DNA of 64,000 nucleotides from Mesorhizobium sp. (GCA_004020365.1 SAQR01000004.1:72064-136063); one strand, 5' to 3'; shown: positions 52,544 to 60,309, counted from the first letter of the stretch. Notes: generated from the letters alone by a model not told the origin. Made by a program: numbers and translations.

Positions 52544-53845
52544 TCACTCAGCCGCGAAGGAAAGGCCTGAAGCTTCGGCGGCGGCCGCGCGCTCCATCCG
52601 CCGGATGCTGAAGTGCATCCAGGCAAAGCAGGTGGCGACGATGACGAAGAGCAGCATGAAGCAGCTCGACCAGACGCCGGTGAGGTCGTTGAGTGCGCCG
52701 AAGGCGATTGGCAGGATAAAGCCGCCGAGCCCGCCAATCATGCCGACAACGCCGCCGACCGCGCCGACACTCTGCGGGTAGTAAGCCGGGATGTGCTTGT
52801 AGACGGCGGCCTTGCCAAGGCTCATGAAGAAGCCGAGCACGCAGGCAACGGCTATGAAGGCGAACGGGCCGATCTCGAAATGGAAGGCGATCGGCCCGTT
52901 GATGCCGCGCACGACGTAGTCTGCCGAGGGGAGAGACAGAACGAGAGTCGCGACGGCACTGACTGCGAAGGTCCAGTAGAGCACGGTGCGGGCGCCGATC
53001 CGGTCGGAAAGCACGCCGCCATAGGCGCGGAAGATACTTGCAGGGATCGAATAGGCCGCGCCGATCATGCCGGCGGTCGCGATGCCGAAGCCGTAGACGC
53101 CGATCAGGTAGCGCGGCAACCACAGCGACAGCGCCACGAATGCACCAAAGGCGAAGAAATAATAGAAGGCGAAGCGCCAGACCTGCAGGTTCTTCAGCGG
53201 CGCGAATTCCTGCAAGAAGCTTCTCGCGGGCGCCGCCTTGCCGGCGCGGCGCTCGAGGATGACCGGATCGTCGCCGGTCGTGAACCAGAAGACGGCGGCC
53301 ATGACGACGAGTGCTGCCGCCCAGATCAGCGCGACCGACTGCCAGCCCCAGGAGAGAAGCACGAACGGTGCCAGGAACTTGGTGACCGCGGCGCCGACAT
53401 TGCCGACACCGAAAATGCCAAGCGCCGTGCCCTGCTTGCCGGCCGGGAAGAAGCGCGAGACATAGGCGACACCGACGGCGAAGGAACCACCGGCGAGCCC
53501 AACGCCTAACGCGGCGACCAGCATCTGTCCGTAGGTGTGCGCAAAAGCGAGCAAGAAGGTCGCGAGCGCCGCCGCAAGCATGGTCGCGGTGTATACCAGC
53601 CGTCCGCCAAAACGGTCGGTCCAGACACCGAGCACCATGCGCACGAGCGAACCGGTGAGGATCGGCGTGCCGACCAGCAGGCCGAACTCCGTCTCGTTCA
53701 GCCCAAGGTCCTGCTTTATGCGCACGCCGATGATTGAAAATATCGTCCACACCGCGAAGCAGACAGTGAAGGCGATGGTGGACATCACAAGCGCCTGCCG
53801 GGGAGCATTGTCCTGGCTGGGCGCGGCTGGGAGATTTGCGGTCAA
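52544..53845 (-). CDS. narK: Nitrate/nitrite transporter (NarK/NasA, major facilitator)
   Basis: Twelve-segment MFS permease of the nitrate/nitrite porter family, 433 aa. Start is the TTG at 53845, preceded by CGGAG at a suitable distance; a Met at residue 21 (MSTIAFTVCFAVWTIFSIIG) is the alternative. Motifs: GTPILTGSLVRMVLGVWTDR, the nitrate signature GVGLAGGSFAVGVAYVSRFF, GIFGVGNVGAAVTKFLAP, and a second one GGVVGMIGGLGGFILPIAFG. It is the first full-size gene of the narK-nirB-nirD-nasA operon, so nitrate entry and reduction are co-regulated. Two uptake systems (this and NrtABC) are present in one locus. Confidence 0.94.
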   Translation of the reverse strand: MTANLPAAPSQDNAPRQALVMSTIAFTVCFAVWTIFSIIGVRIKQDLGLNETEFGLLVGTPILTGSLVRMVLGVWTDRFGGRLVYTATMLAAALATFLLAFAHTYGQMLVAALGVGLAGGSFAVGVAYVSRFFPAGKQGTALGIFGVGNVGAAVTKFLAPFVLLSWGWQSVALIWAAALVVMAAVFWFTTGDDPVILERRAGKAAPARSFLQEFAPLKNLQVWRFAFYYFFAFGAFVALSLWLPRYLIGVYGFGIATAGMIGAAYSIPASIFRAYGGVLSDRIGARTVLYWTFAVSAVATLVLSLPSADYVVRGINGPIAFHFEIGPFAFIAVACVLGFFMSLGKAAVYKHIPAYYPQSVGAVGGVVGMIGGLGGFILPIAFGALNDLTGVWSSCFMLLFVIVATCFAWMHFSIRRMERAAAAEASGLSFAAE

Positions 53846-53900
53846 CGTCTGGCTCCGGTTTGCGGCGCGGGAGGCACCGCGGATGTTTGTGGGTGAATGA

Positions 53901-54092
53901 TCAGCGGCGCGGCATCGGTGCGTGCAACGAGACCGGGCTCGCCACGGTCAGGTCCTTGCTTTCCGTCTTGGCGCCGACGGGAAACAGCAGGAGCGCGGCG
54001 GTGAACAGCGCCGCCGTCGGCGCGCTGCTGGCCAGAAAATCGCGGCGCGTGAAGTCCGCGAGGGACGCGCCAGTTCCGATCCGTTTCGTCAT
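53901..54092 (-). pseudogene. 63-codon Tat-signal peptide remnant of an nrtA duplicate
   Basis: The open frame starts MTKRIGTGASLADFTRRDFL at 54092. The first 40 or so codons align with the start of NrtA at 57578 (MTKRIKIEAPLEGMTRRNFL). The rest of the binding protein is absent: after the hydrophobic stretch the frame reads DLTVASPVSLHAPMPRR and stops. The upstream leader and promoter are also duplicated from nrtA. I read this as the truncated end of a duplication that brought narK-nirBD-nasA under the nrtA control region. It might still be made as a small exported peptide or act as a leader ORF. Confidence 0.75.
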
Positions 54093-54140
54093 CGTCGTCT
54101 CCGGTTGGGCGCCGCTTGGGACCGGCGCCGTCGATCGCGT

Positions 54141-54243
54141 AAAAACAAAAAAGCCGCCGATCAGGTCTTTGCGCGCCCTTCCATCCGGGATCGCGTATTG
54201 ACCTGAGCGGCAGCTTTGCCTGTGGCGCCCGCCATTGGACGCC
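54141..54243 (-). promoter_or_regulatory. ANTAR (NasT-responsive) leader with intrinsic terminator, narK operon copy
   Basis: Read on the minus strand. Hairpin P1 is GGCGTCC-AATGGC-GGGCGCC (54243-54224); hairpin P2 is GGC-AAAGCT-GCC (54220-54209). Both hexaloops have A at position 1 and G at 4, the ANTAR consensus. P2 overlaps the 5' arm of a terminator: GCTGCCGCTCAGGTC (54214-54200) pairs with GACCTGATCGGCGGC (54167-54153), followed by TTTTTTGTTTTT. NasT bound to P1/P2 would stop the terminator from forming. Confidence 0.85.
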
Positions 54244-54279
54244 GTGTCACTTGGCCCTTCCGGACCTACGTTCTGAAAT

Positions 54280-54295
54280 GCAGGAAGCGTGCCAA
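54280..54295 (-). promoter_or_regulatory. Sigma-54 (RpoN) promoter of the narK-nirBD-nasA transcript
   Basis: Minus strand TTGGCACGCTTCCTGC: GG of the -24 box and GC of the -12 box are separated by exactly 10 bases, and the -24 element TTGGCACG is canonical. Transcription would begin near 54268, just before the ANTAR leader. Confidence 0.85.
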
Positions 54296-54394
54296 TTCGA
54301 CATCGCTCCAGATTATCGAATGAAATCAATGTGAACCGCAGCCGCGCGATTTTTGACCAAGCCCGGCGGCGGATCAAAGATTAGTCAGAATGCC

Positions 54395-54421
54395 TTGCAC
54401 AGCAGCATAATATTTGTGCAA
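54395..54421. promoter_or_regulatory. Putative enhancer site (NtrC-like) upstream of the narK-operon promoter
   Basis: Inverted repeat TTGCACA-N13-TGTGCAA about 130-150 bp upstream of the predicted start. TGCAC half-sites fit NtrC. The word TTGTGCAATGC within it is also shared with promoters of EPS genes here, so another TGC/GCA-binding regulator is possible. Confidence 0.5.
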
Positions 54422-54490
54422 TGCGGTAGATTGCCCATTGCCGATGCAGATTGCCAATTGTAGATGATGACGCGTTTTTCGGTCATGGCC

Positions 54491-55288
54491 TTACTCCGCG
54501 GCTTCGACGAAGCGGTGGCGTTCGTAGAGGAACTTCAGCACCGCCTCACGGCAGCGCAGGAAGGTCCGGTCGGAGGAAAGCTCGATGCGCGAGCGCGGCC
54601 GGGCCAGCGGCACGGCAAGCACCTCGCCGATGGTCGCCGCTGGACCGTTGGTCATCATGACGATGCGATCGGACAACAACACCGCCTCGTCGACATCGTG
54701 CGTGATCATGATCGTCGTCGAGCCAAGCCTCGAATGGATATCCATCACCGCATCCTGCAGATGGGCGCGCGTCAGAGCGTCCAGCGCACCGAAGGGCTCG
54801 TCGAGCAGCAGGATCTTCGGCTCCATGGCCAGCGCGCGGGCGATGCCGACGCGCTGCTTCATGCCGCCCGATATCTCGGCGGGCCGCTTGTCCCTGGCAT
54901 GCGCCATCTGTACGAGGTCGAGATTGCGCATGATCCAGTCATGCCGCTCGGCCTTGGTCCTGGCCGAACCGAACACCTTCGACACCGCCAGATTGATGTT
55001 CTCGTAGACGGTGAGCCACGGCAGCAGGCTGTGGTTCTGGAACACCACGGCGCGCTCGGGTCCGGGGCTGTCGACCTCCTTGTTTTCGAGCAGGACCGCG
55101 CCGGCGGTCACTTTCGTCAGCCCGGCGATCAGGTTGAGCAAGGTCGACTTGCCGCAGCCGGAATGGCCGATGATCGAGACGAATTCGCCCTTGTCGATGG
55201 TCAGCCGGATGTCCTTCAGCACCTCGCTGACCTGGCCGCCGCGGGCGAAGGATTTGTCGATATGGTCGAGCTTCAGATAGGCCGTCAT
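54491..55288 (-). CDS. nrtC: Nitrate ABC transporter ATP-binding protein
   Basis: ATPase of the nitrate importer, 265 aa from the ATG at 55288 (MTAYLKLDHIDKSF). Walker A GHSGCGKST, Q-loop FQNHSLLPW, signature ISGGMKQRVGIARAL, Walker B ILLLDEPFGALDALT and H-loop ITHDVDEAVLLSDRI, the usual pattern of the nitrate/sulfonate/taurine group. It is a single-domain ATPase (no fused NrtA-like C-terminal sensor, unlike cyanobacterial NrtC). It lies 10 bp after nrtB; downstream is the duplicated control region of narK. Confidence 0.93.
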   Translation of the reverse strand: MTAYLKLDHIDKSFARGGQVSEVLKDIRLTIDKGEFVSIIGHSGCGKSTLLNLIAGLTKVTAGAVLLENKEVDSPGPERAVVFQNHSLLPWLTVYENINLAVSKVFGSARTKAERHDWIMRNLDLVQMAHARDKRPAEISGGMKQRVGIARALAMEPKILLLDEPFGALDALTRAHLQDAVMDIHSRLGSTTIMITHDVDEAVLLSDRIVMMTNGPAATIGEVLAVPLARPRSRIELSSDRTFLRCREAVLKFLYERHRFVEAAE

Positions 55289-55298
55289 TGCCCTCTCC

Positions 55299-56195
55299 TC
55301 ACTTTGCCGTTGTGCCGCGGGTGACGAAGGCGCCGACCGCCGCGACCAGGCGATCGAGGCAGAAGCCGGTGACGCCGATATAGGCGAGCGCAACGATGAT
55401 GTCGGGCAGCCGCGACGAGTTCCAGGCGTCCCAGATGAAGAAGCCGATGCCGACGCCGCCTGTCAGCATTTCGGCGGCGACGATGGCGAGCCAGGACAGG
55501 CCGATGCCGATCCTCAAGCCGGTGAAGATGTAGGGTGCTGCGGCCGGCACCATGATCTTCACGAAGAATTCGAGCTGGTTGAGCCTGAGGATGCGGGAGA
55601 CGTTGCGATAATCCTCTGGAATGTTGCGGACGCCGACGGCAGTGTTGATGATCACCGGCCAGATCGAGGTGATGAAGATGACGAAGATCGCCGACGGGCT
55701 GGAATCGCGGAACGCAGCCAGCGACAGCGGCAGCCAGGCGAGCGGCGGCACGGTGCGCAGGATCTGGAACACAGGATCGAGGCCGCGCATCGCCCAGATC
55801 GACTGGCCGACCAGAGCGCCGAGTGCGACGCCGACGATGGCAGCCAGGCCGAAGCCGATGGCGACGCGCTGCAGCGAGATCAGCACCCGCCAGGCCAGCC
55901 CGATATCCTGCGGACCATAGTCGAAGAACGGATGTGCGATCAGATCGTAGGCCTCGTTCCATACCTGGCTAGGTGGCGGCAAGCTGGCGTTGGGCGACGA
56001 GCAGGCGATCTGCCAGATGACGAGCATGACGACGATGACGATTGCCGGCGGTACCAGCGTGCTCGCCAGCTTGCCGGCGATCGCGGCGGGATCGAAGCGG
56101 CGTCTCACCTTGGCGGTGAAAGCTATGACTTCTGCGGGCTTGGCAGGCGTGGGGAACGCCTTCACCTTGGTGTCCTCGATGGCTTGGATAGACAT
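55299..56195 (-). CDS. nrtB: Nitrate ABC transporter permease
   Basis: Inner-membrane channel of the nitrate importer, 298 aa. The ATG at 56195 (MSIQAIEDTKVKAF) sits 12 bases after AAGGAGC; an in-frame ATG at 56219 would add eight residues. After a cytoplasmic N-terminus there are about six membrane segments, beginning VPPAIVIVVMLVIWQIA. The EAA-like docking loop is SRILRLNQLEFFVKIMVPAA, and ILRTVPPLAWLPLSLAAF is typical of this permease group. It is encoded between nrtA (66 bp before) and nrtC. Confidence 0.92.
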   Translation of the reverse strand: MSIQAIEDTKVKAFPTPAKPAEVIAFTAKVRRRFDPAAIAGKLASTLVPPAIVIVVMLVIWQIACSSPNASLPPPSQVWNEAYDLIAHPFFDYGPQDIGLAWRVLISLQRVAIGFGLAAIVGVALGALVGQSIWAMRGLDPVFQILRTVPPLAWLPLSLAAFRDSSPSAIFVIFITSIWPVIINTAVGVRNIPEDYRNVSRILRLNQLEFFVKIMVPAAAPYIFTGLRIGIGLSWLAIVAAEMLTGGVGIGFFIWDAWNSSRLPDIIVALAYIGVTGFCLDRLVAAVGAFVTRGTTAK

Positions 56196-56261
56196 TTTCG
56201 CAAAAAGCTCCTTGAGCATTGGCGTGACAGGCGGCGCCACAAGCGCCGCTTGCCGGCGACG

Positions 56262-57578
56262 TCAGGCCGATGCCTTGATCTTCAGGCTGTCGAGATAGGC
56301 GGACGGATTGGCCGGATCGAAGATCTTGCCGTCGAAGAAGGTCTCGACGCCGCGCGATGAAGACGCCGGGATGTCGGCTGCCGCGACGCCGAGATCCTTC
56401 GCCGCCTCGCGCCACAGATCTTCGCGGTTGACCTGATCGACCAGCGCCTTGATGTCGGTGGTCGCCGCGAATTTGCCCCAACGGATGTTTTCGGCGAGGA
56501 ACCAGCTGTCGTGGCTCTTGAACGGATAGGACACACCGCCCTTCCAGAACTTCATGTAAAGGTCGGTGCCGGTGGCGACGCGGTCGTTGCCGTAATTGAT
56601 GTCGCCCTTGAGGCGGCCGATGATGTCGGCGGTCGGCACGTTCATCCATTGCCGCTTGCCGATGATGGCCGCCATCTCGTCCTTGTTTTCCATGGCTTCG
56701 CACCATTGCTGGGCTTCCATGACGGCCATCAGGATCGCCTTGGTGGCGTTCGGGTTCTTGTCGATGAAGGTGGCGCGCAGGCCGAGCGCCTTTTCCGGAT
56801 GGCCTTTCCACAACTCGCCCGTGGTGGCGGCGGTGAAGCCGACGCCCTGATGGACGAGTTGCTCGTTCCACGGCTCGCCGACGCAGAACACGTCCATGTT
56901 GCCGACCTTCATGTTGGCGACCATCTGCGGCGGCGGCACGACGATGGTCGAGACATCCTTGTCGGGATCGATGCCGCCGGCAGCCAGCCAGTAGCGCAAC
57001 CAGAGATCATGGGTGCCGCCCGGGAAGGTCATGGCGGCTTTCACCTCCTTGCCTTCGGCCTTCTTGGCCGCAAAGGCGTCCTTCAGCTTGGAGGCATCGA
57101 GGCCGACGCCGGTGCCGGCATATTCCTGCGCGACGGAAATCGCCTGGCAGTCGTAGTTGAGCCGCGCCACAATCGCCATCGGCATCGGCTGGTTGTTCTG
57201 CGTCACCTTACCGGTGTGCATCAGGTAAGGCATTGGCGTCAGGATATGGGCGCCGTCTATGCCGTTGGCTTCGCCACCGAGCATCAGATTGTCGCGTGTC
57301 GCGCCCCAGGAGGCCTGCTTGAGCACCTCGACATCGGGCATGCCGAATTTTTCGAACAGGCCCTTCTCCTTGGCGATCATCAGCGGCGCTGCATCGGTCA
57401 GCGCGATAAAGCCGAGCTTGGCGCCGGTGACTTCCGGAGCTGCCGTCGCCGCATAGGCGCCGGACGGCAGCAGCGCGCGCGCCGCCGCCAGCGTTGCCGC
57501 GGTGGCAGCACTTGCCATCAGAAAATTGCGGCGGGTCATGCCCTCGAGAGGGGCTTCAATCTTGATGCGTTTCGTCAT
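56262..57578 (-). CDS. nrtA: Nitrate ABC transporter substrate-binding protein
   Basis: Periplasmic nitrate-binding protein, 438 aa from the ATG at 57578. The N-terminus is a Tat signal, MTRRNFLMASAATAATLAAA, ending near SGAYAATAA. The mature part has KLGFIALTDAAPLMIAKEKG, GAHILTPMPYLMH, TFPGGTHDLWLRYWLAAGGI and FCVGEPWNEQLV, all landmarks of the NrtA/CmpA family. It is homologous to the cytoplasmic sensor NasS encoded just upstream. The frame is open through the leader to 57809, but the RNA elements lie there. Expression is predicted to depend on RpoN and NasT antitermination. Confidence 0.94.
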   Translation of the reverse strand: MTKRIKIEAPLEGMTRRNFLMASAATAATLAAARALLPSGAYAATAAPEVTGAKLGFIALTDAAPLMIAKEKGLFEKFGMPDVEVLKQASWGATRDNLMLGGEANGIDGAHILTPMPYLMHTGKVTQNNQPMPMAIVARLNYDCQAISVAQEYAGTGVGLDASKLKDAFAAKKAEGKEVKAAMTFPGGTHDLWLRYWLAAGGIDPDKDVSTIVVPPPQMVANMKVGNMDVFCVGEPWNEQLVHQGVGFTAATTGELWKGHPEKALGLRATFIDKNPNATKAILMAVMEAQQWCEAMENKDEMAAIIGKRQWMNVPTADIIGRLKGDINYGNDRVATGTDLYMKFWKGGVSYPFKSHDSWFLAENIRWGKFAATTDIKALVDQVNREDLWREAAKDLGVAAADIPASSSRGVETFFDGKIFDPANPSAYLDSLKIKASA

Positions 57579-57640
57579 CGTCGTCTCCCGTTGGGCACTG
57601 CTTGGGATCAGCGCCGTCGATTGCCGTGCTCGGTCAAAAC

Positions 57641-57739
57641 AAAAAAAGCCGCCGGCCAGGCCGTCGCGCGTCCGTCCATCCGGGATCGCGTGTTGACCTG
57701 AGCGGCAGCTTTGCCTGTAGCGCCCGCCATTGGACGCCC
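57641..57739 (-). promoter_or_regulatory. ANTAR (NasT-responsive) leader with intrinsic terminator, nrtABC copy
   Basis: Minus strand. P1 is GGCGTCC-AATGGC-GGGCGCT (57738-57719, closing G-U pair); P2 is GGC-AAAGCT-GCC (57715-57704). Loops AATGGC and AAAGCT both have A1 and G4. The terminator is GCTGCCGCTCAGG (57709-57697) with CCTGGCCGGCGGC (57660-57648) and seven T. It has the same architecture as 54141-54243; several differences keep pairing, which supports a functional RNA. Confidence 0.87.
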
Positions 57740-57775
57740 GTTCCGTGACCCCGAGAAGAGTCTGCTTATTGCAAA

Positions 57776-57791
57776 GCAGGAACCGTGCCAG
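57776..57791 (-). promoter_or_regulatory. Sigma-54 (RpoN) promoter of nrtABC
   Basis: Minus strand CTGGCACGGTTCCTGC, with the invariant GG and GC exactly 10 bases apart and a canonical TGGCACG -24 box. The predicted start near 57764 lies 26 bp before hairpin P1. Confidence 0.85.
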
Positions 57792-57893
57792 TTTCGGAAT
57801 TGACGACAAACATCAATGAGATCAACGGCATGCCACAATCTTCCGGGCGCTGGCCCGCTGGGCGAGCAAGCCAAAGATTGTTCATTAGCGCAG

Positions 57894-57916
57894 TTGCACG
57901 CATAATTTTTGTGCAA
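57894..57916. promoter_or_regulatory. Putative enhancer site (NtrC-like) upstream of the nrtABC promoter
   Basis: Perfect inverted repeat TTGCAC-N11-GTGCAA, about 130-150 bp upstream of the predicted start, matching the site before the narK operon in sequence and distance. NtrC is the expected activator of sigma-54 nitrogen promoters; identity of the binding protein is inferred. Confidence 0.55.
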
Positions 57917-57940
57917 TGCACCAGAATGGCGCGAAAATGA

Positions 57941-59176
57941 TCAGGCTTCGGCGCGCGCCATCTGCCCGGCAATGTAGGCGTCGACCTCGTCGGGATCGAA
58001 TGTCTGGCCATCGAAGAAACCATCGGGGCCGAGCACCAGACTGGCGCCGGCGGAGCCGACAGGTGTGGCAGACGCCAGCGCGCCCTCCACCTTAGAATTG
58101 GCGCCGGGAAGTGCGACGCCGAGCGGCTTCAGCGCCGACCGGTAAAGATCGGGGCGGTAGCAGTCGCGGGCGATGGCCAGATTCTCCGGCGTGTGCGCCA
58201 CATGTCCCCAGCGCACCATCTGCGTGTAGAACCACAGCGCATGGCTCTTCCAGGGAAAGTTGGCGGCCTTGTCGAAGGGCAGGAAGAAATCCTCGACCGT
58301 TCGTTCCGCGCCGCCGCCCAGCGCAAGATGTCCGGTCAGGATCGGCATCTGCAGCGCCGGCGAAAGGCCGAGGAAGGCAGGCTGCGCCATCAGCGCGGCC
58401 AGTTCGCCGCGGTTTGCCGGATCCTGGCACCAGCGCGCGGCGTGATGGAGCGCGCGCAGCAGCGCCGAAAGGGCTTCCGGGTGCTTTTCGGCCCAGGCCT
58501 TGCGCACGCCGACGACTTTCTCGGGGCTGGTCTTCCAGATGGTGGCCTTGACCGTGGCGATATGGCCGGTGCCGGCGACGACCGAGGCGCTGTTCCAGGG
58601 TTCGCCGGCGCAGTAGCCGTCGATCCTGCCGGCGGCGAGTGCGTCGGCCATGAAGGGCGGCGGCACGATGACGATTTCTATTTCGCGCGACGGATCGATG
58701 CCGCAGGCGGCGAGCCAGTAGCGCAGTTCGTAATTATGTCCGGAGTGCGGATGCACGACCGCAAAGCGCAGTGGGTCGCGACCGGCATTTGCCCGTTCAC
58801 GGATCAGCGCTCCCAAGGCCTTGCCGGCCCGCGCCGGATTGAGATCGGGCAAGGCTCCGTGCGCGGCCATGCCCGCCCAGAGCCTGTTCGAAACCGTTAC
58901 GCAGTTGCCGCCCAGCCCCAGCGAGAACGGCACGATCGTGTCGGAGGCGAGTGGGGTGAGCCCCAGATTGCAGGCGATCGGCATCGGCCCCAGCATATGC
59001 GCCAAGTCGAAATGTCCGATCGCGATGCGGTCGCGGATGTTGGCCCAGGACGTTTCGCGACTGAGCGTCAGGTCGACGCCTTCGCGCGCGGCAAAGCCGA
59101 TCTCCTTCGCTGCGACAAGAACGGCGCTGTCGAAGAGCGGCATGAAACCGGCATTGATCTGGTGTTCGGCCGCCAT
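57941..59176 (-). CDS. nasS: Nitrate/nitrite sensor protein NasS
   Basis: Cytoplasmic NrtA homologue that holds NasT inactive until it binds nitrate or nitrite. 411 aa from the ATG at 59176. It has no signal peptide, in contrast to NrtA, and begins EHQINAGFMPLFDSAVLVAA. Shared ligand-fold landmarks are DLAHMLGPMPIACNLGL, HPHSGHNYELRYWLAACGID and GYCAGEPWNSASVV. It starts 2 bp after the nasT stop, so sensor and antiterminator are made together. The gene ends 150 bp upstream of the nrtABC promoter. Confidence 0.93.
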   Translation of the reverse strand: MAAEHQINAGFMPLFDSAVLVAAKEIGFAAREGVDLTLSRETSWANIRDRIAIGHFDLAHMLGPMPIACNLGLTPLASDTIVPFSLGLGGNCVTVSNRLWAGMAAHGALPDLNPARAGKALGALIRERANAGRDPLRFAVVHPHSGHNYELRYWLAACGIDPSREIEIVIVPPPFMADALAAGRIDGYCAGEPWNSASVVAGTGHIATVKATIWKTSPEKVVGVRKAWAEKHPEALSALLRALHHAARWCQDPANRGELAALMAQPAFLGLSPALQMPILTGHLALGGGAERTVEDFFLPFDKAANFPWKSHALWFYTQMVRWGHVAHTPENLAIARDCYRPDLYRSALKPLGVALPGANSKVEGALASATPVGSAGASLVLGPDGFFDGQTFDPDEVDAYIAGQMARAEA

Positions 59177-59178
59177 GC

Positions 59179-59778
59179 TCAACTCTCTCCGGGATCCAGA
59201 AGGCCTGCCGCCGTCACCAGGCTCTGCGCGATTTCGCTTATCTTGCGGTTCTGGTTCATGGCGGTCTTGCGCAAAAGCGTGTAGGCCGCGTCCTCCGACA
59301 GGCCGCGTGATCGCATCAGGATGCCCTTGGCGCGGTCGATGAGCTTGCGGTCCTCCAATTCACTGCGGGCCTCCTCCAGTTCGCGCGCCATCCGCGAGAA
59401 CGCGTTGAAGCGGCTGATCGCCATGTCGAGGATCGGCTTGACACGCTCCTGGCGCAGCCCGTCGACGACATAGGCGGAGACCCCCGCTTCCACCGCAGCT
59501 TCAATCGAAGCCTGATCCGACCGGTCCACGAACATGGCGATCGGCCGCTTCACTACGCGCGAAAGCTGGAACATGTTTTCAAGCATGTCGCGGTTGGGAT
59601 TTTCCAGATCGATGACGATTACGTCCGGTTCGATCTCGGCAATGCGCCGCGCTATTCCGGCAACATCGTGAACGATCGTGACTTGCTCGTGCCCGGCCTC
59701 CCGCAATCCCGCCTCGATGATGGAGGCGCGGATGTGGTTTTCGTCGATCACCAGGACGGTGAGGGATTTCCGGATCAT
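59179..59778 (-). CDS. nasT: ANTAR-domain response-regulator antiterminator NasT
   Basis: RNA-binding antiterminator, 199 aa from the ATG at 59778 (MIRKSLTVLVIDENHIRASI). An N-terminal receiver-like domain (VIDLENPNRDML near residue 53 in place of the usual phospho-Asp region) is followed by a coiled coil and the C-terminal ANTAR domain (about 130-190): DRKLIDRAKGILMRSRGLSE and DAAYTLLRKTAMNQNRKISE. Its targets are the two leaders at 57641-57739 and 54141-54243. No normal ribosome site precedes the ATG, and a 13-bp inverted repeat (59774-59786, 59810-59822) overlaps it, so translation may be controlled. Confidence 0.92.
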   Translation of the reverse strand: MIRKSLTVLVIDENHIRASIIEAGLREAGHEQVTIVHDVAGIARRIAEIEPDVIVIDLENPNRDMLENMFQLSRVVKRPIAMFVDRSDQASIEAAVEAGVSAYVVDGLRQERVKPILDMAISRFNAFSRMARELEEARSELEDRKLIDRAKGILMRSRGLSEDAAYTLLRKTAMNQNRKISEIAQSLVTAAGLLDPGES

Positions 59779-59822
59779 GCCGCATTTTGCGCACGGCGCG
59801 CGATTGTGCAATGCGGCATGAT
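59774..59822. repeat. 13-bp inverted repeat overlapping the nasT start codon
   Basis: ATCATGCCGCATT (59774-59786) and AATGCGGCATGAT (59810-59822) are perfect reverse complements. The inner sequence holds a partial TTGCAC/GTGCAA-type site (GCGCAC...GTGCAA). The nasT ATG lies within one arm. It could be a DNA operator or an RNA hairpin that hides the start. Confidence 0.7.
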
Positions 59823-59980
59823 GAGAATTGACGCAGTCATCGCATCGGGACGGCCACATGCTCGCGGAGCCGATCCATTAGCTTAATACCATTCATAGAG
59901 CTTCCTTTGCTTTTGTATCCACCGCGCTATCTTCAAATTACGAACCTTTGTTTCGCTGGACAGAAGATTTGGAGGTTTCC

Positions 59981-60301
59981 ATGGATCGGCGATTATTTTT
60001 GACAGGAATGTTTGGCGTTGCTGGGGCAGCAGCCCTTGCGAGCGCAGTTCGGCCAATCAACGCGGTGGCCGGCGTACCGAGCGCCAGAAGTGGCATCCTC
60101 GATGAACTCGACGCGTTGGAGAAAGAGCCTTTCGAGGATGAAGATATTCAGGCGGAGCCGGTTCGACATCGGCGCTGGTACCGCAGGCGGCGGCGCCGGC
60201 GGCGGGCTTGGAGAAGGGTCTGTCGTCGTGCCTGGCGATATGGCCGTCTGCGCAGACGGTGTTTTCGCAGGCGTGTTTGGGTTTGGGCCTGGTATTACTA
60301 G
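59981..60301 (+). CDS. Small exported arginine-rich protein
   Basis: A 106-aa protein from the ATG at 59981, behind TTTGGAGG. The N-terminus MDRRLFLTGMFGVAGAAALA is a twin-arginine signal. After an acidic linker (LDELDALEKEPFEDEDIQ) the C-terminus is extremely basic, with about half Arg interspersed with Trp and Tyr (RHRRWYRRRRRRRRAWRRVC and on) and ends VWVWAWYY. Databases tend to label such proteins protamine-like; function is unknown. DNA, RNA or polyanionic-polymer binding outside the cytoplasm is conceivable. A bidirectional terminator follows at 60310. Confidence 0.7.
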   Translation: MDRRLFLTGMFGVAGAAALASAVRPINAVAGVPSARSGILDELDALEKEPFEDEDIQAEPVRHRRWYRRRRRRRRAWRRVCRRAWRYGRLRRRCFRRRVWVWAWYY

Positions 60302-60309
60302 CAGTTAGT

